Of a DNA stretch of 64,000 bases, positions 1 through 9,375 are shown piece after piece. Source of the stretch: Labrys miyagiensis. GTDB taxonomy: Bacteria > Pseudomonadota > Alphaproteobacteria > Rhizobiales > Labraceae. Every line of letters starts with the position of its first letter. Within the stretch, counting starts at the first letter, position 1. The stretch is from contig NZ_BSPC01000005.1 in assembly GCF_030160835.1 (NCBI RefSeq), positions 248,001-312,000 of the forward strand, in the 5' to 3' direction. Both the position numbers and the translations under genes were made by a program. The notes under the pieces are model-generated. The model made no database searches and was not told where the DNA came from. It worked only from the letters and a program-made list of their open reading frames with translations.

Positions 1-1329
1 CGCGGCCGCTGGTTCGCGGGTCCGGACGGTCGCCCGGCCAATGCGCGCGGCCTCGTGCGGGTGGTGGCCGAATGCGCCGACGAGGAGACCGGCGCCCTGC
101 GTGGGCCCACCGGCGGCATTCTCGACCATGGCTTCGCCGCCTCCCTCGCCAAGGCCTGCGAAAGCGGGCGGCAGGCCGGCCTCTTTCTGGTCTCGATCGA
201 TGGGCTTGGCCGCATCCATGCCGAATTCGGCCCGGTGGTCGCCGACGCCGTCAGTGCCCAGGTGATGCGCGGCCTGCGCGCCGTGCTGCGCATTGGCGAC
301 AGCCTGGCCAGCGTCGCCGACGGCAAGTTCGCCCTCGTGTTCTCCGGCTGCGGTGCCGAGGATCTGCCCCAGGCCGCCGAGCGCCTGCACCGTGCCGTCG
401 GCAGGGTGCGCATCGAGGCTGGGCAAGGCGAGATCGGCCCCACCGTTTCCATCGGGGGCGTCCATATCGCGCCGGCCTCCGTTGATGCCGGTACGGCCCT
501 CCATGCCGCGCAATGTGCTCTCGACCGCTGCGAGCGCGAGACGCCCGGGAGCTTCGCCGCCTTTGCCGAGGACGATGCCAGGATTGCCGCCGCCGGCGCG
601 GCGCAGCGGCTTGCAGCGGCGCTGAACGAAGAGCGCATCTTCCTTGCTTTCGAGCCGGTGCTCAGAGCGCGCCAGGCGGGACCGGCCCTGTTCCGCGCCC
701 GTGCCTTCATCCGCGGTGCCAGCGGGGTGGCGCCTTGGCAATTGGCCCATCTGACGCCTGACTGCGACCGCGCCCTTGCCCGCCGCTTTGCCTTGCGCCT
801 GATCGATCTTGCGGGCGCGGCGCTTTCCCGCCATCCCGGCGCCGAGGTGATGCTACCTTTGCCTGTGGTGGTCGAGCCGCCCCGACGCAGCGGCAATGCC
901 TATGACCGGCTCACCATCGAGCTCGACGAGGCGCTGGCCAAGGCCGATCTCCACAACAACGGCCGCTACTGCCGCGCCATCCTGTCTTCGGGCGCACGGC
1001 TCGCCGTCGCCGGTTTTGGCGGCGGCCATCTCTCCTTCGCCGATCTCAAAGGCCTCGGCGTTAGCCACGTTACCCTCAATGGCGCGCTGGTGGAGACCGC
1101 CGGCCAGGTCGCCCAGGGACGCTATGCCCTGCGTCGCCTGATCGAGGCGGCAATCAGCCAGGATATCGGCATCGGCGCCGAATGGGTCGACGACGAAACG
1201 ATCGCCCGCCAGCTTGCCGGCTGGGGCTGTGACGGGCTGCTCGGCACGGTGGCCGGCCCGCTGCGGCTGGATCTACCGCGCCTGCGCGGCGCCGGACGGC
1301 AGACACCGATGGCGCTGACGGGGACGTGA
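1..1329 (+). CDS. Degenerate GGDEF-EAL domain protein, 5' end outside window
   Basis: The reading frame is open from base 1, so the start lies upstream of the window. The first ~22 residues look like the end of a PAS fold. A GGDEF-type fold follows (about residues 45-165 of the visible part), but the signature loop reads ADGKF instead of GGDEF, so diguanylate cyclase activity is unlikely. The C-terminal part is EAL-like, yet the EAL motif is replaced by FRARAFIR and the late GVET motif by AEWVDDE, so phosphodiesterase activity is also unlikely. The protein is probably a catalytically dead c-di-GMP receptor or signalling scaffold. It converges on phaR with 15 bp between the stops. Confidence 0.8.
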   Translation, partial: RGRWFAGPDGRPANARGLVRVVAECADEETGALRGPTGGILDHGFAASLAKACESGRQAGLFLVSIDGLGRIHAEFGPVVADAVSAQVMRGLRAVLRIGDSLASVADGKFALVFSGCGAEDLPQAAERLHRAVGRVRIEAGQGEIGPTVSIGGVHIAPASVDAGTALHAAQCALDRCERETPGSFAAFAEDDARIAAAGAAQRLAAALNEERIFLAFEPVLRARQAGPALFRARAFIRGASGVAPWQLAHLTPDCDRALARRFALRLIDLAGAALSRHPGAEVMLPLPVVVEPPRRSGNAYDRLTIELDEALAKADLHNNGRYCRAILSSGARLAVAGFGGGHLSFADLKGLGVSHVTLNGALVETAGQVAQGRYALRRLIEAAISQDIGIGAEWVDDETIARQLAGWGCDGLLGTVAGPLRLDLPRLRGAGRQTPMALTGT

Positions 1330-1344
1330 GGCACGGCGGGTGGC

Positions 1345-1956
1345 CTACGACTTCTTCTCGTCCGTCATGCGGTCCAGCCGCGATTTCATCTCGGCCAGTT
1401 CCTTCTTGAGGTCGTCGAGATCGTCACTCCCGCGCGAGGTGGCGGTGGCGGCCGGTTCCGACACTTCGTCGCCGCCGGGCTGGGTGAAGGGCGAGAACAT
1501 CCGGAAGGCGCGCTGGAAGGCGACCATGTTGTTGCGGGCCTGTTCCTCGAGGGCGCCGAAGCCGCCATTCACCCAGGGCGCCTGGCCCCAGCCCGAGGTG
1601 AGATGCTGCGTCATCTGCTCACGCAGCTTCTGCTGGTCCCGCGTCAGATTGTCGATGGAGAATTCCAGGAAGCTCGGCACCAGGGCCTGCATGCTGTCGC
1701 CATAGAAGCGGATCAGCTGGCGCAGGAAGGTGATCGGCAGCAGATTCTGGCCCTTGTTCTCCTGCTCGAAGATGATCTGTGTCAGCACCTGCCGGGTGAT
1801 GTCCTCATTCGTCTTTGCGTCATGCACGACGAAATCCTCGCCCGCCTTTACCATGGTGCCGAGGTCTTCGAGCGTGACATAGGTCGAGGTGCCGGTATTG
1901 TAGAGTCGCCGGTTGGCGTATTTCTTGATTGTCGTCGGCTCTTTCGCTTTCGCCAT
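1345..1956 (-). CDS. phaR: Polyhydroxyalkanoate synthesis repressor PhaR
   Basis: PhaR is a DNA-binding repressor that also binds PHB granules and senses polymer to control phasin and PHB genes. The N-terminus carries the family signature IKKYANRRLYNTGTSTYV (about residues 7-25), the PHB accumulation DNA-binding domain, followed by the TRQVLTQIIFEQENKGQ region. The C-terminal half is charged and probably coiled-coil. I chose the ATG that gives MAKAKEPTT (203 aa); a longer frame exists upstream but its extra residues are low complexity and the family starts here. The gene is divergent from phaA, its expected target pathway. Confidence 0.93.
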   Translation of the reverse strand: MAKAKEPTTIKKYANRRLYNTGTSTYVTLEDLGTMVKAGEDFVVHDAKTNEDITRQVLTQIIFEQENKGQNLLPITFLRQLIRFYGDSMQALVPSFLEFSIDNLTRDQQKLREQMTQHLTSGWGQAPWVNGGFGALEEQARNNMVAFQRAFRMFSPFTQPGGDEVSEPAATATSRGSDDLDDLKKELAEMKSRLDRMTDEKKS

Positions 1957-2176
1957 GCCAGCATGCCCTTCGCCGTCGCCCTTGCCATAAGGAGAGGCCT
2001 CCGCCTCTACCCGAAACCTGAATCTAGGCTCTTTTCGCGACCGCGAAAACATCTTTGTGCAAGCGCGGTAAACTCACTTGCCGCATTGACGCCGCCATCT
2101 GAACCAGCCCATATGCCCAGGGGAGTTGGCCCGCGAACGGGCTGCCGGACAAAAGCTTCAAAGGAGTGAAATCGCC

Positions 2177-3349
<1,173 letters not shown>

Positions 3350-3356
3350 GCGCGAC

Positions 3357-3486
3357 GTCATCCCGTGCGCACTGCACCCGCAGGGTGCGGTGCAGACACG
3401 GGACCGCGCCGTGCTAGGCGCCCCAGTCTGCCCACGGTCCCGGATCTGCGAAGCGTCGTTGCGTGCCGCATCGCGTCCGGGATGAC
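3357..3486. repeat. GTCATCCCG-bounded inverted repeat between phaA and phaB
   Basis: The element starts with GTCATCCCG and ends with CGGGATGAC, and has internal complementary stretches such as CTGCACCCG against GGGTGCGGTGCAG. A related element bounded by TGTCATCCCCGG lies at 59689-59861. It sits inside the phaA-phaB transcription unit and could act as an RNA stem-loop that stabilises or attenuates the message. Confidence 0.6.
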
Positions 3487-3532
3487 GCCTATCTCCCCTC
3501 AAGAACACCATCGAGATCACCAAGGAGGAACC

Positions 3533-4258
3533 ATGACCAGAGTTGCGATCGTCACGGGCGGCACGCGCGGTATCGGCGCCGCCATTTCGAAGGCACTGAA
3601 GGCCGACGGCTACAAGGTGGCCGCGAGCTATGCGGGCAATGACGAGGCGGCGGCCAAGTTCAAGGCCGAGACGGGGATTGCGACCTATAAATGGGATGTC
3701 GGCGATTTCGACGCCTGCGCCGCCGGCGTGGCGGAGGTCGAGAAGGATCTGGGTCCCGTCGATATCCTGGTCAGCAATGCCGGCATCACGCGCGACGGCT
3801 TCCTGCATAAGATGACCAAAGACCAGTGGTCGGCCGTCATTCGCACCAATCTCGACGGCCTGTTCAACATGACCCGCCCGGTGATCGAGGGCATGCGCAA
3901 CCGTGGTTTCGGCCGCGTCATCGTGATCTCCTCGATCAACGGCCAGAAGGGCCAGATCGGCCAGACCAATTATTCCGCCGCCAAGGCCGGCGATATCGGC
4001 TTTGTCAAGGCGCTGGCGCTGGAAGGCGCAGCCAAGGGCGTCACCGCCAATGTCATTGCGCCAGGCTATGTCGGCACGGAAATGGTGCAGGCGATCGATC
4101 CCAAGGTGCTGGAAACGCGCATCCTGCCGCTGATCCCCACCGGCCGCCTCGGCCAGCCCGAGGAGATCGCCCGCGCCGTGCTGTTCCTGGCCTCGGACGA
4201 TTCCGGCTACATCACCGGCTCGACGCTGAGCATCAACGGCGGCCAGAACATGGCCTAA
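3533..4258 (+). CDS. phaB: Acetoacetyl-CoA reductase PhaB
   Basis: PhaB is an NADPH-dependent short-chain dehydrogenase that reduces acetoacetyl-CoA to (R)-3-hydroxybutyryl-CoA. The 241-aa protein shows the SDR nucleotide motif TGGTRGIGAAI (residues 8-18), the NAG motif at about 83-85, and the catalytic Ser, Tyr and Lys in ISSING and NYSAAKAG. The C-terminus, LSINGGQNM, is typical of PhaB. A strong CAAGGAGG Shine-Dalgarno at 3521-3528 sets the ATG. The gene works with the upstream phaA. Confidence 0.94.
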   Translation: MTRVAIVTGGTRGIGAAISKALKADGYKVAASYAGNDEAAAKFKAETGIATYKWDVGDFDACAAGVAEVEKDLGPVDILVSNAGITRDGFLHKMTKDQWSAVIRTNLDGLFNMTRPVIEGMRNRGFGRVIVISSINGQKGQIGQTNYSAAKAGDIGFVKALALEGAAKGVTANVIAPGYVGTEMVQAIDPKVLETRILPLIPTGRLGQPEEIARAVLFLASDDSGYITGSTLSINGGQNMA

Positions 4259-4401
4259 GGGCGGACTTCAAGGCGTAAAGCGCCGGGCTCCTTCCCCACA
4301 GAGCTGGGGAGGGCTTGCGCCTTATTCGGCTCGGAATTGCTTCGCCCGCAGGCCCATCCGCGCTAAGCTCACCTTGGGCGGGCCTTTGCAATGAGCGTTC
4401 C

Positions 4402-5313
4402 ATGAATATCGACTTCCATCAGCGTCTCGCTTCGGTTGCCAGCGAGATCGAGGATGTGCTCGTGACGATCTTCGATGTCGCCACCGATCCGCCGGTTCCA
4501 GCCCGCCTTCTCAACGCCATGCGCTATGCGGCGCTGGGTGGGGGCAAGCGTTTGCGGCCCTTCCTGGTGGTGGAGACGGCCAACCTTCTCAATGGCGACT
4601 CCGGCGCGGCCCTGCGCGCTGGGGCGGCGATCGAATTCGTGCATGTCTACAGCCTCGCTCATGACGACCTGCCGGCGATGGACGACGACGACCTGCGCCG
4701 GGGCAAACCCACGCTGCATCTCGCCTTCGACGAGGCGACCGCCATCCTCGCCGGCGACACCCTGCAGACCCTGGCTTTCGAGACCCTAAGCGATCCCGCC
4801 ACCAGCACCGATCCCGCCATGCGGGCGGAGCTCGTCCTGCTGCTGGCCAGGGCCGCCGGCGGGGCCGGGATGGCTGGCGGCCAGATGCTCGACCTCGAGG
4901 CGGAGGGCCGCTTCAGCGCCGAGGTGGAGCTCAATGCCCACGCCATCCGCCAGCTCCAGGCCATGAAGACGGGCGCGATCCTGTCGTGTGCGGTGGAAAT
5001 GGGCGCCACTATCGGCCGGGCGAATGCCCAGCAATATCAGGCGCTTCTTTCCTATGGCCGGGCGCTCGGCGCTGCCTTCCAGATCGCCGACGACATCCTC
5101 GATGTCGAATCCTCCAGCGCCGAGCTCGGCAAGGCCACCGGCAAGGACGCCGGCCGGGGCAAGGGCACACTGGTGGGATTGTGGGGGCTCGGCAAGGCCA
5201 AGGCGGAGCTCGCTCGCCTGGTTGACGAGGCTGTGCACGCCCTCGCGCTGTTCGGCGAGGAAGCCGATATCCTGCGGGCTGCCGCGCACTTCACGGCGGA
5301 ACGGCGCTCATGA
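4402..5313 (+). CDS. ispA: Polyprenyl synthetase, probable (2E,6E)-farnesyl diphosphate synthase
   Basis: The enzyme condenses isopentenyl diphosphate with DMAPP/GPP in isoprenoid synthesis. The 303-aa sequence shows the first aspartate-rich motif (HDDLPAMDDDD, about residues 92-102) followed by LRRGKPTLH, and the second motif ADDILDVE near residue 230. It also has the early GGGKRLRP substrate motif. An upstream frame adds 29 non-family residues, so I start at MNIDFHQRLA. The stop overlaps the start of the next gene as ATGA, so the two are translationally coupled. Confidence 0.9.
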   Translation: MNIDFHQRLASVASEIEDVLVTIFDVATDPPVPARLLNAMRYAALGGGKRLRPFLVVETANLLNGDSGAALRAGAAIEFVHVYSLAHDDLPAMDDDDLRRGKPTLHLAFDEATAILAGDTLQTLAFETLSDPATSTDPAMRAELVLLLARAAGGAGMAGGQMLDLEAEGRFSAEVELNAHAIRQLQAMKTGAILSCAVEMGATIGRANAQQYQALLSYGRALGAAFQIADDILDVESSSAELGKATGKDAGRGKGTLVGLWGLGKAKAELARLVDEAVHALALFGEEADILRAAAHFTAERRS

Positions 5314-5969
5314 GGCAGATCGTCCGGTCGATCACCACCCGGCCGACGCTGGTGTGGTCCTTCGTGGCGGGCTTTGTGCTCGCCTTCGTCTGGCCCGACG
5401 TGCCCCTGCTGGAGCGCCTGCTGGCCGGCTGGTGCCTGTCAACCACCTTCTTCGTCGTGGTGGTGAGCTACAGGCTCGGCATGCTGTCGGTTCAGCGGTT
5501 CGGCAGCAGGGTCGATGACCTCGATGAGGGCGCCGTCACCATCCTCGCCCTTAGCATGCTGGCGGCAGCCGCGAGCTTCGCCGGCGTGGTCTTCGAGTTG
5601 CAGGCGATCCACAGCCACGCCAATCAGAGCGCGCTCGCCCTGCCGCTGATGGTGGCGACCATCGTCTGCTCCTGGTTCTTCATCCACACAATCTTCGCCA
5701 TCCATTACGCCCATGTCTTCTACAATGACGGCGGCCATCCGGCGAAGCCGTGCCTCGACTTCGGCGGCGACGATGCGCCGCCCGATTATTGGGATTTCGT
5801 CTATTTCTCGGTGACGATCGGTGCCTCGTCCGCCACCTCCGACACCAATCTGCACTCGCGCCTGATGCGCCGGCTGGTGGCCGCGCATGCGATCTTCTCG
5901 TTCTTCTTCAACGCGACGGTGCTGGCGCTGGCGATCAATATTGCCGCGGGGTTGCTGGGTGGGAATTGA
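5310..5969 (+). CDS. DUF1345 integral membrane protein
   Basis: This 219-aa protein has about five hydrophobic segments (near residues 14-30, 38-55, 76-98, 110-132 and 190-214). Conserved family stretches visible are DEGAVTILALSMLAAAASFA and YFSVTIGASSATSDTN. The function of DUF1345 proteins is unknown. It shares an ATGA overlap with ispA, which suggests co-expression but not necessarily a common function. Two bases after its stop a REP-like palindrome begins. Confidence 0.85.
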   Translation: MRQIVRSITTRPTLVWSFVAGFVLAFVWPDVPLLERLLAGWCLSTTFFVVVVSYRLGMLSVQRFGSRVDDLDEGAVTILALSMLAAAASFAGVVFELQAIHSHANQSALALPLMVATIVCSWFFIHTIFAIHYAHVFYNDGGHPAKPCLDFGGDDAPPDYWDFVYFSVTIGASSATSDTNLHSRLMRRLVAAHAIFSFFFNATVLALAINIAAGLLGGN

Positions 5970-5971
5970 CG

Positions 5972-6104
5972 CTGGGAGCGCGGACGTCCCGTCCGCTCTT
6001 GGAAACGGAATGGTCAAAGAAGAAGGCTCCGGCCATGTCGCTGGCTGGAGCCTCTTCCTATAGCGTTATCGTTTCAAGAGCGGACGGGACGTCCGCGCTC
6101 CCAG
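5972..6104. repeat. REP/BIME pair, variable-hairpin family, copy 1
   Basis: Two inverted units lie between convergent genes, starting 2 bp after one stop and ending 1 bp before the other. Each unit has the flank CTGGGAGC, a short hairpin GCGGACGtccCGTCCGC, and the tail TCTTGGAAACG. The outer units pair with each other over about 33 bases. This may also serve as a bidirectional terminator. Confidence 0.85.
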
Positions 6105-6105
6105 C

Positions 6106-7104
6106 TCACGCAATCGCCGTCGCGACATTGCGCTCCACCCGCATGCCCTTGCGCTCTTCCGAGGGCGTGCGGTCGAAATGCTCGCTGTAGCACTTCGAAA
6201 AATGCGAGGCGGAGACGAAGCCGCAGGCCAGGCCCACCGAGAGGATCGGCATCGAGGTCTGGCGCAGGAGCTGACGGGCCCTGTTGAGGCGCATTTCCAG
6301 GTAGTAGCGCGTCGGCGTGGTGTCGAGATAGCGCTGGAACAGGCGCTCGAGCTGCCGGGGCGACAGGCGCACCGTGCGGGCGAGCTGGGCGCAGGAGACC
6401 GGGCGCTCCAGGCGCTTGTCCATCTCGCCGATCACGGCCAGGAGCTTGGGATGGGAGACGCCGAGGCGGGCGCGCAGCTCCATGCGCTGGCGTTCATGCG
6501 AATCGCGCATGCGGTGGTGAATCAGCTCGTCCGTGACGAGGGCGGCGATCACGGCACCCTTCTTGGCGGTGATCAAGGCGAGCATCATGTCGATCGAGGC
6601 CGTGCCGCCGGCACAGGTGAAGCGGTTGCGGTCGATCTCGAATAGCTCCTGCGTGGCGTCGATCTCCGGAAATTCCTCGCGGAAACTGTCGAAATTCTCC
6701 CAATGGATGGCGCAGCGATGGTCATCGAGCAGGCCGGCCTTGGCGAGGATATAGGTGCCGGTGCACACCGCGCCGATCGAGACGCCGTAGAAGGCGAGCT
6801 TGCGCAGCTTGGCGATCAGGGAGCTGTGGTCGTATTTCTGCACATCCAAGCCGGAGCAGACGATGATCTCGGGCATCGGGCCGACATCGCCATAAGCGCC
6901 GTCGACGGCAACGGCTACCCCGTTGGAGGCTTCGAGCGGCTGGCCATCCGGCGAATAGAGTCGCCAGGCGAAGGCCTTGGCGCCCGTGACGTAATTGGTC
7001 AGGCGCAGGACCTCGACCGCCGCCGCGAAAGCGATCATCGAGAAATTGGGGGTGAGCAGGAAGCCGACGGTGTGCGTGGCGCCGATATCCGGCCGGATGT
7101 TCAT
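6106..7104 (-). CDS. GlxA-type AraC-family regulator with DJ-1/PfpI sensor domain
   Basis: The 332-aa protein has an N-terminal DJ-1/PfpI (class I glutamine-amidotransferase-like) ligand-sensing domain (about residues 10-175, with GAVCTGTYILAKAGLL around the former nucleophile elbow). The C-terminal AraC helix-turn-helix (about 225-325) includes the second-helix stretch ILSVGLACGFVSASHFSKCY. It is divergent from soxBDAG across a 440-bp region. In Pseudomonas, regulators of this architecture such as GbdR and SouR activate betaine and sarcosine catabolism. I infer that this one controls the adjacent sox operon; the inducer is unknown. Confidence 0.88.
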   Translation of the reverse strand: MNIRPDIGATHTVGFLLTPNFSMIAFAAAVEVLRLTNYVTGAKAFAWRLYSPDGQPLEASNGVAVAVDGAYGDVGPMPEIIVCSGLDVQKYDHSSLIAKLRKLAFYGVSIGAVCTGTYILAKAGLLDDHRCAIHWENFDSFREEFPEIDATQELFEIDRNRFTCAGGTASIDMMLALITAKKGAVIAALVTDELIHHRMRDSHERQRMELRARLGVSHPKLLAVIGEMDKRLERPVSCAQLARTVRLSPRQLERLFQRYLDTTPTRYYLEMRLNRARQLLRQTSMPILSVGLACGFVSASHFSKCYSEHFDRTPSEERKGMRVERNVATAIA

Positions 7105-7544
7105 ACGCTGTTCTCCATTGGGTCACGACCGGATCGAGACCGGCCATGCGAAACAAAAGAAAGCGGGAAAGCGCACCGGATGGAGCGATCACCCTCGGGA
7201 CTGGTGGCGGACGTCTGAAGCGTCCTGGGTGCAACTTCTGTTGCTTTGAGCCGCCTTGTTGGAAACGACGGCTGGGGGCGATCTTGCGACATTTCTGGAA
7301 GAGTTCTGATTTGGACTCGACGGGATGTCGCTTTTAATGTCGTAAATTGACAAATGCAAGATGTGCGTTTGCGACCTCCTGGTCAAACACTATCCTGAAA
7401 GCGCCGCTCTGGCGACATCAGCGATAGCCGCCGCAGAACATTTTCTTCCGATGCGACAAAAGGCGCGTCGCTTCCGTGCTAGACGGGGCGATGGGGGGAT
7501 GTTGATAGTCGCCCCCTCACGATTCCTCGAACTGGCGGCAAGAC
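7105..7544. promoter_or_regulatory. Divergent control region between the AraC regulator and soxB
   Basis: This 440-bp stretch has no convincing gene. It repeats a GCGACA or TGTCG core at about 7285-7290 (TTGCGACATT), 7326-7344 (ATGTCGCTTTTAATGTCGT), 7413-7419 (GGCGACATC) and 7450-7456 (TGCGACAAAA). Recurrent cores in a divergent promoter beside an AraC-type regulator make them candidate operator half-sites. The middle of the region is locally A+T-rich. Confidence 0.45.
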
Positions 7545-8795
7545 GTGCGGTTTTCTGTCTTTTCCCTGGCGCGCAACGCGCTGAGCGGTCACCAGAACTG
7601 GCCCGAGCAATGGCGCTCGCCCGAGCCCAAGGCGAGCTATGATGCCATCATCATCGGCGCCGGCGGCCATGGTCTCGCCACGGCCTATTACATGGCTTCC
7701 GAGCATGGCATGCGCAACATCGCGGTCATCGAGCGCGGCTGGCTCGGCGGCGGCAATACCGGCCGCAACACGACGATCATCCGGTCCAACTATCTGTGGG
7801 AAGAGAGCGGCAAGCTCTACGACCACGCGATGAAGCTGTGGCAGAACCTCTCCCAGGTGCTGAACTACAATGTGATGTATTCGGCCCGCGGCGTGATGAT
7901 GCTGGCGCACAATGTCCACGACGTACAGGTCGCCAAGCGCCACGTGCATGCCAATCGCCTCGCCGGCATCGACAATGAATGGCTGACGCCGGAAGAGGCG
8001 AAGGAATTCTGCCCGATCCTCAACATCTCCAAGGATATCCGCTACCCGATCATGGGCGCCGCCCTGCAGCGCCGTGGCGGCGTGGCTCGCCATGACGCCG
8101 TGGCCTGGGGCTATGCCCGTGCCGCCGACGCGCTCGGCGTCGACATCATCCAGAACTGCGAGGTCACCGGCATCCTGCGCGATGCCTCCGGCGCGGTGGA
8201 AGGGGTCGAGACCTCCAAGGGCACCATTCGGACCAAGAAGATCGGCGTCGTCGCCGCCGGCCACACCTCGGTGGTCATGGACATGGCCGGCGTGCGCATG
8301 CCGCTCGAAAGCTATCCCCTGCAGGCGCTGGTCTCCGAGCCCTTGAAGCCGATCATGCCCTGCGTGGTGATGTCGAACACCGTACACGCCTATATGTCGC
8401 AATCCGACAAGGGCGACCTCGTCATCGGCGCCGGCACCGACCAGTATGTCTCCTATTCGCAGACCGGGGGTCTGCACATCGCCGCCCACACGCTGGACGC
8501 CATCTGCGAGCTCTTCCCTGTCGTGCGCCGCACCCGCATGATGCGCAACTGGGGCGGCATCGTCGACGTCACGCCGGACCGCTCGCCGATCCTCTCCAAG
8601 ACGCCGGTGCCCGGTCTCTTCGTCAATTGCGGCTGGGGCACCGGCGGCTTCAAGGCGACGCCCGGCTCCGGCCACGTCTTTGCCCATACGGTGGCCACGG
8701 GCGAACCCCATCCGATCGCCGCTCCCTTTACCCTCGACCGCTTCCGCACCGGTCGCCTGATCGATGAAGCGGCCGCCGCCGCCGTTGCGCACTGA
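7545..8795 (+). CDS. soxB: Sarcosine oxidase subunit beta
   Basis: SoxB is the flavin-bearing catalytic subunit of heterotetrameric sarcosine oxidase, which oxidatively demethylates sarcosine to glycine and passes the one-carbon unit to tetrahydrofolate. The 416-aa sequence starts like the family (MRFSVFSLARNALSGHQNWP) from a GTG codon. It has the dinucleotide motif IIGAGGHGLATAYY at about 35-48, followed by GGGNTGRNTTIIRSNYLW. The RHDAVAWGYARAA region is where the covalent flavin histidine lies in characterised enzymes. soxD, soxA and soxG follow in order, with a 244-bp repeat-containing gap before soxD. Confidence 0.95.
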   Translation: MRFSVFSLARNALSGHQNWPEQWRSPEPKASYDAIIIGAGGHGLATAYYMASEHGMRNIAVIERGWLGGGNTGRNTTIIRSNYLWEESGKLYDHAMKLWQNLSQVLNYNVMYSARGVMMLAHNVHDVQVAKRHVHANRLAGIDNEWLTPEEAKEFCPILNISKDIRYPIMGAALQRRGGVARHDAVAWGYARAADALGVDIIQNCEVTGILRDASGAVEGVETSKGTIRTKKIGVVAAGHTSVVMDMAGVRMPLESYPLQALVSEPLKPIMPCVVMSNTVHAYMSQSDKGDLVIGAGTDQYVSYSQTGGLHIAAHTLDAICELFPVVRRTRMMRNWGGIVDVTPDRSPILSKTPVPGLFVNCGWGTGGFKATPGSGHVFAHTVATGEPHPIAAPFTLDRFRTGRLIDEAAAAAVAH

Positions 8796-8830
8796 GGTTC
8801 GGGATGGGGTCGCTGGCAATAAGCGCCACG

Positions 8831-8987
8831 CCCACCCTCCCCTTGATGGGGAGGGTCGACGCGAAGCGTCGGGGTGGGGTGGCTTCTTACGAAAAAACTC
8901 TGAAGAGAGACGGCTATTCGTACTGGCGTGGCGTCTCTCACCCCACCCCGGACCTTTGGTCCGACCCTCCCCATCAAGGGGAGGGTG
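8831..8987. repeat. Long inverted repeat inside the sox operon
   Basis: A CACCCTCCCCTTGATGGGGA-type arm near 8832 is followed by CGGGGTGGGGTGG, and both recur inverted near 8938-8987. The arms also fold locally (CCTCCCCTTGATGGGGAGG). The element separates soxB from soxD-soxA-soxG and would form a strong RNA stem-loop, so it may set different expression for soxB. Similar GGGAGG-rich elements are near 29513-29611 and 31990-32085. Confidence 0.65.
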
Positions 8988-9039
8988 AAGTGGCGGAACC
9001 GCTCTTGTTTCAACCCAAAGCCGTGCTCTAAGGACTGCC

Positions 9040-9375
9040 ATGCTTCTCATCCGCTGCCCTTACTGCGAGCAGGACCGTCCCGAGCTCGAATTCCGCAACA
9101 TGGGCGAGGCCCATATCGCCCGCCCGACCTTTTCCGAGGCGATCACCGACGTCGAGTGGGAGGGCTTCCTCTACACCCGCTCCAATCCCAAGGGGCTGAT
9201 CGCCGAGCGCTGGCGCCACATCCACGGCTGCGCCCGCTTCTTCAACGCCGTGCGCCATACCGTGACCGACAAATTCGTGATGACCTACAAGCAGGGTGAG
9301 CCCAAGCCCGACCTTACCGCCCTGGCCGAACAGCTTGCGGCCTCGGCCCCGGTGAATCGGGAGGCCCGCTCGTGA
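9040..9375 (+). CDS. soxD: Sarcosine oxidase subunit delta
   Basis: SoxD is the small zinc-binding subunit of heterotetrameric sarcosine oxidase. The 111-aa protein starts MLLIRCPYC, with Cys6 and Cys9, and continues to HIHGCARFF with histidines at about 60 and 62 and Cys64; these are the zinc ligands of the family. The C-terminus overlaps the start of soxA by 4 bp, which implies translational coupling. Confidence 0.94.
   Translation: MLLIRCPYCEQDRPELEFRNMGEAHIARPTFSEAITDVEWEGFLYTRSNPKGLIAERWRHIHGCARFFNAVRHTVTDKFVMTYKQGEPKPDLTALAEQLAASAPVNREARS

Noticed and set aside
7361-7642. Possible 93-aa gene overlapping the start of soxB
   Set aside because: It lies in the control region and overlaps the soxB N-terminus, which matches the family exactly from 7545. 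The translation has no recognisable features.
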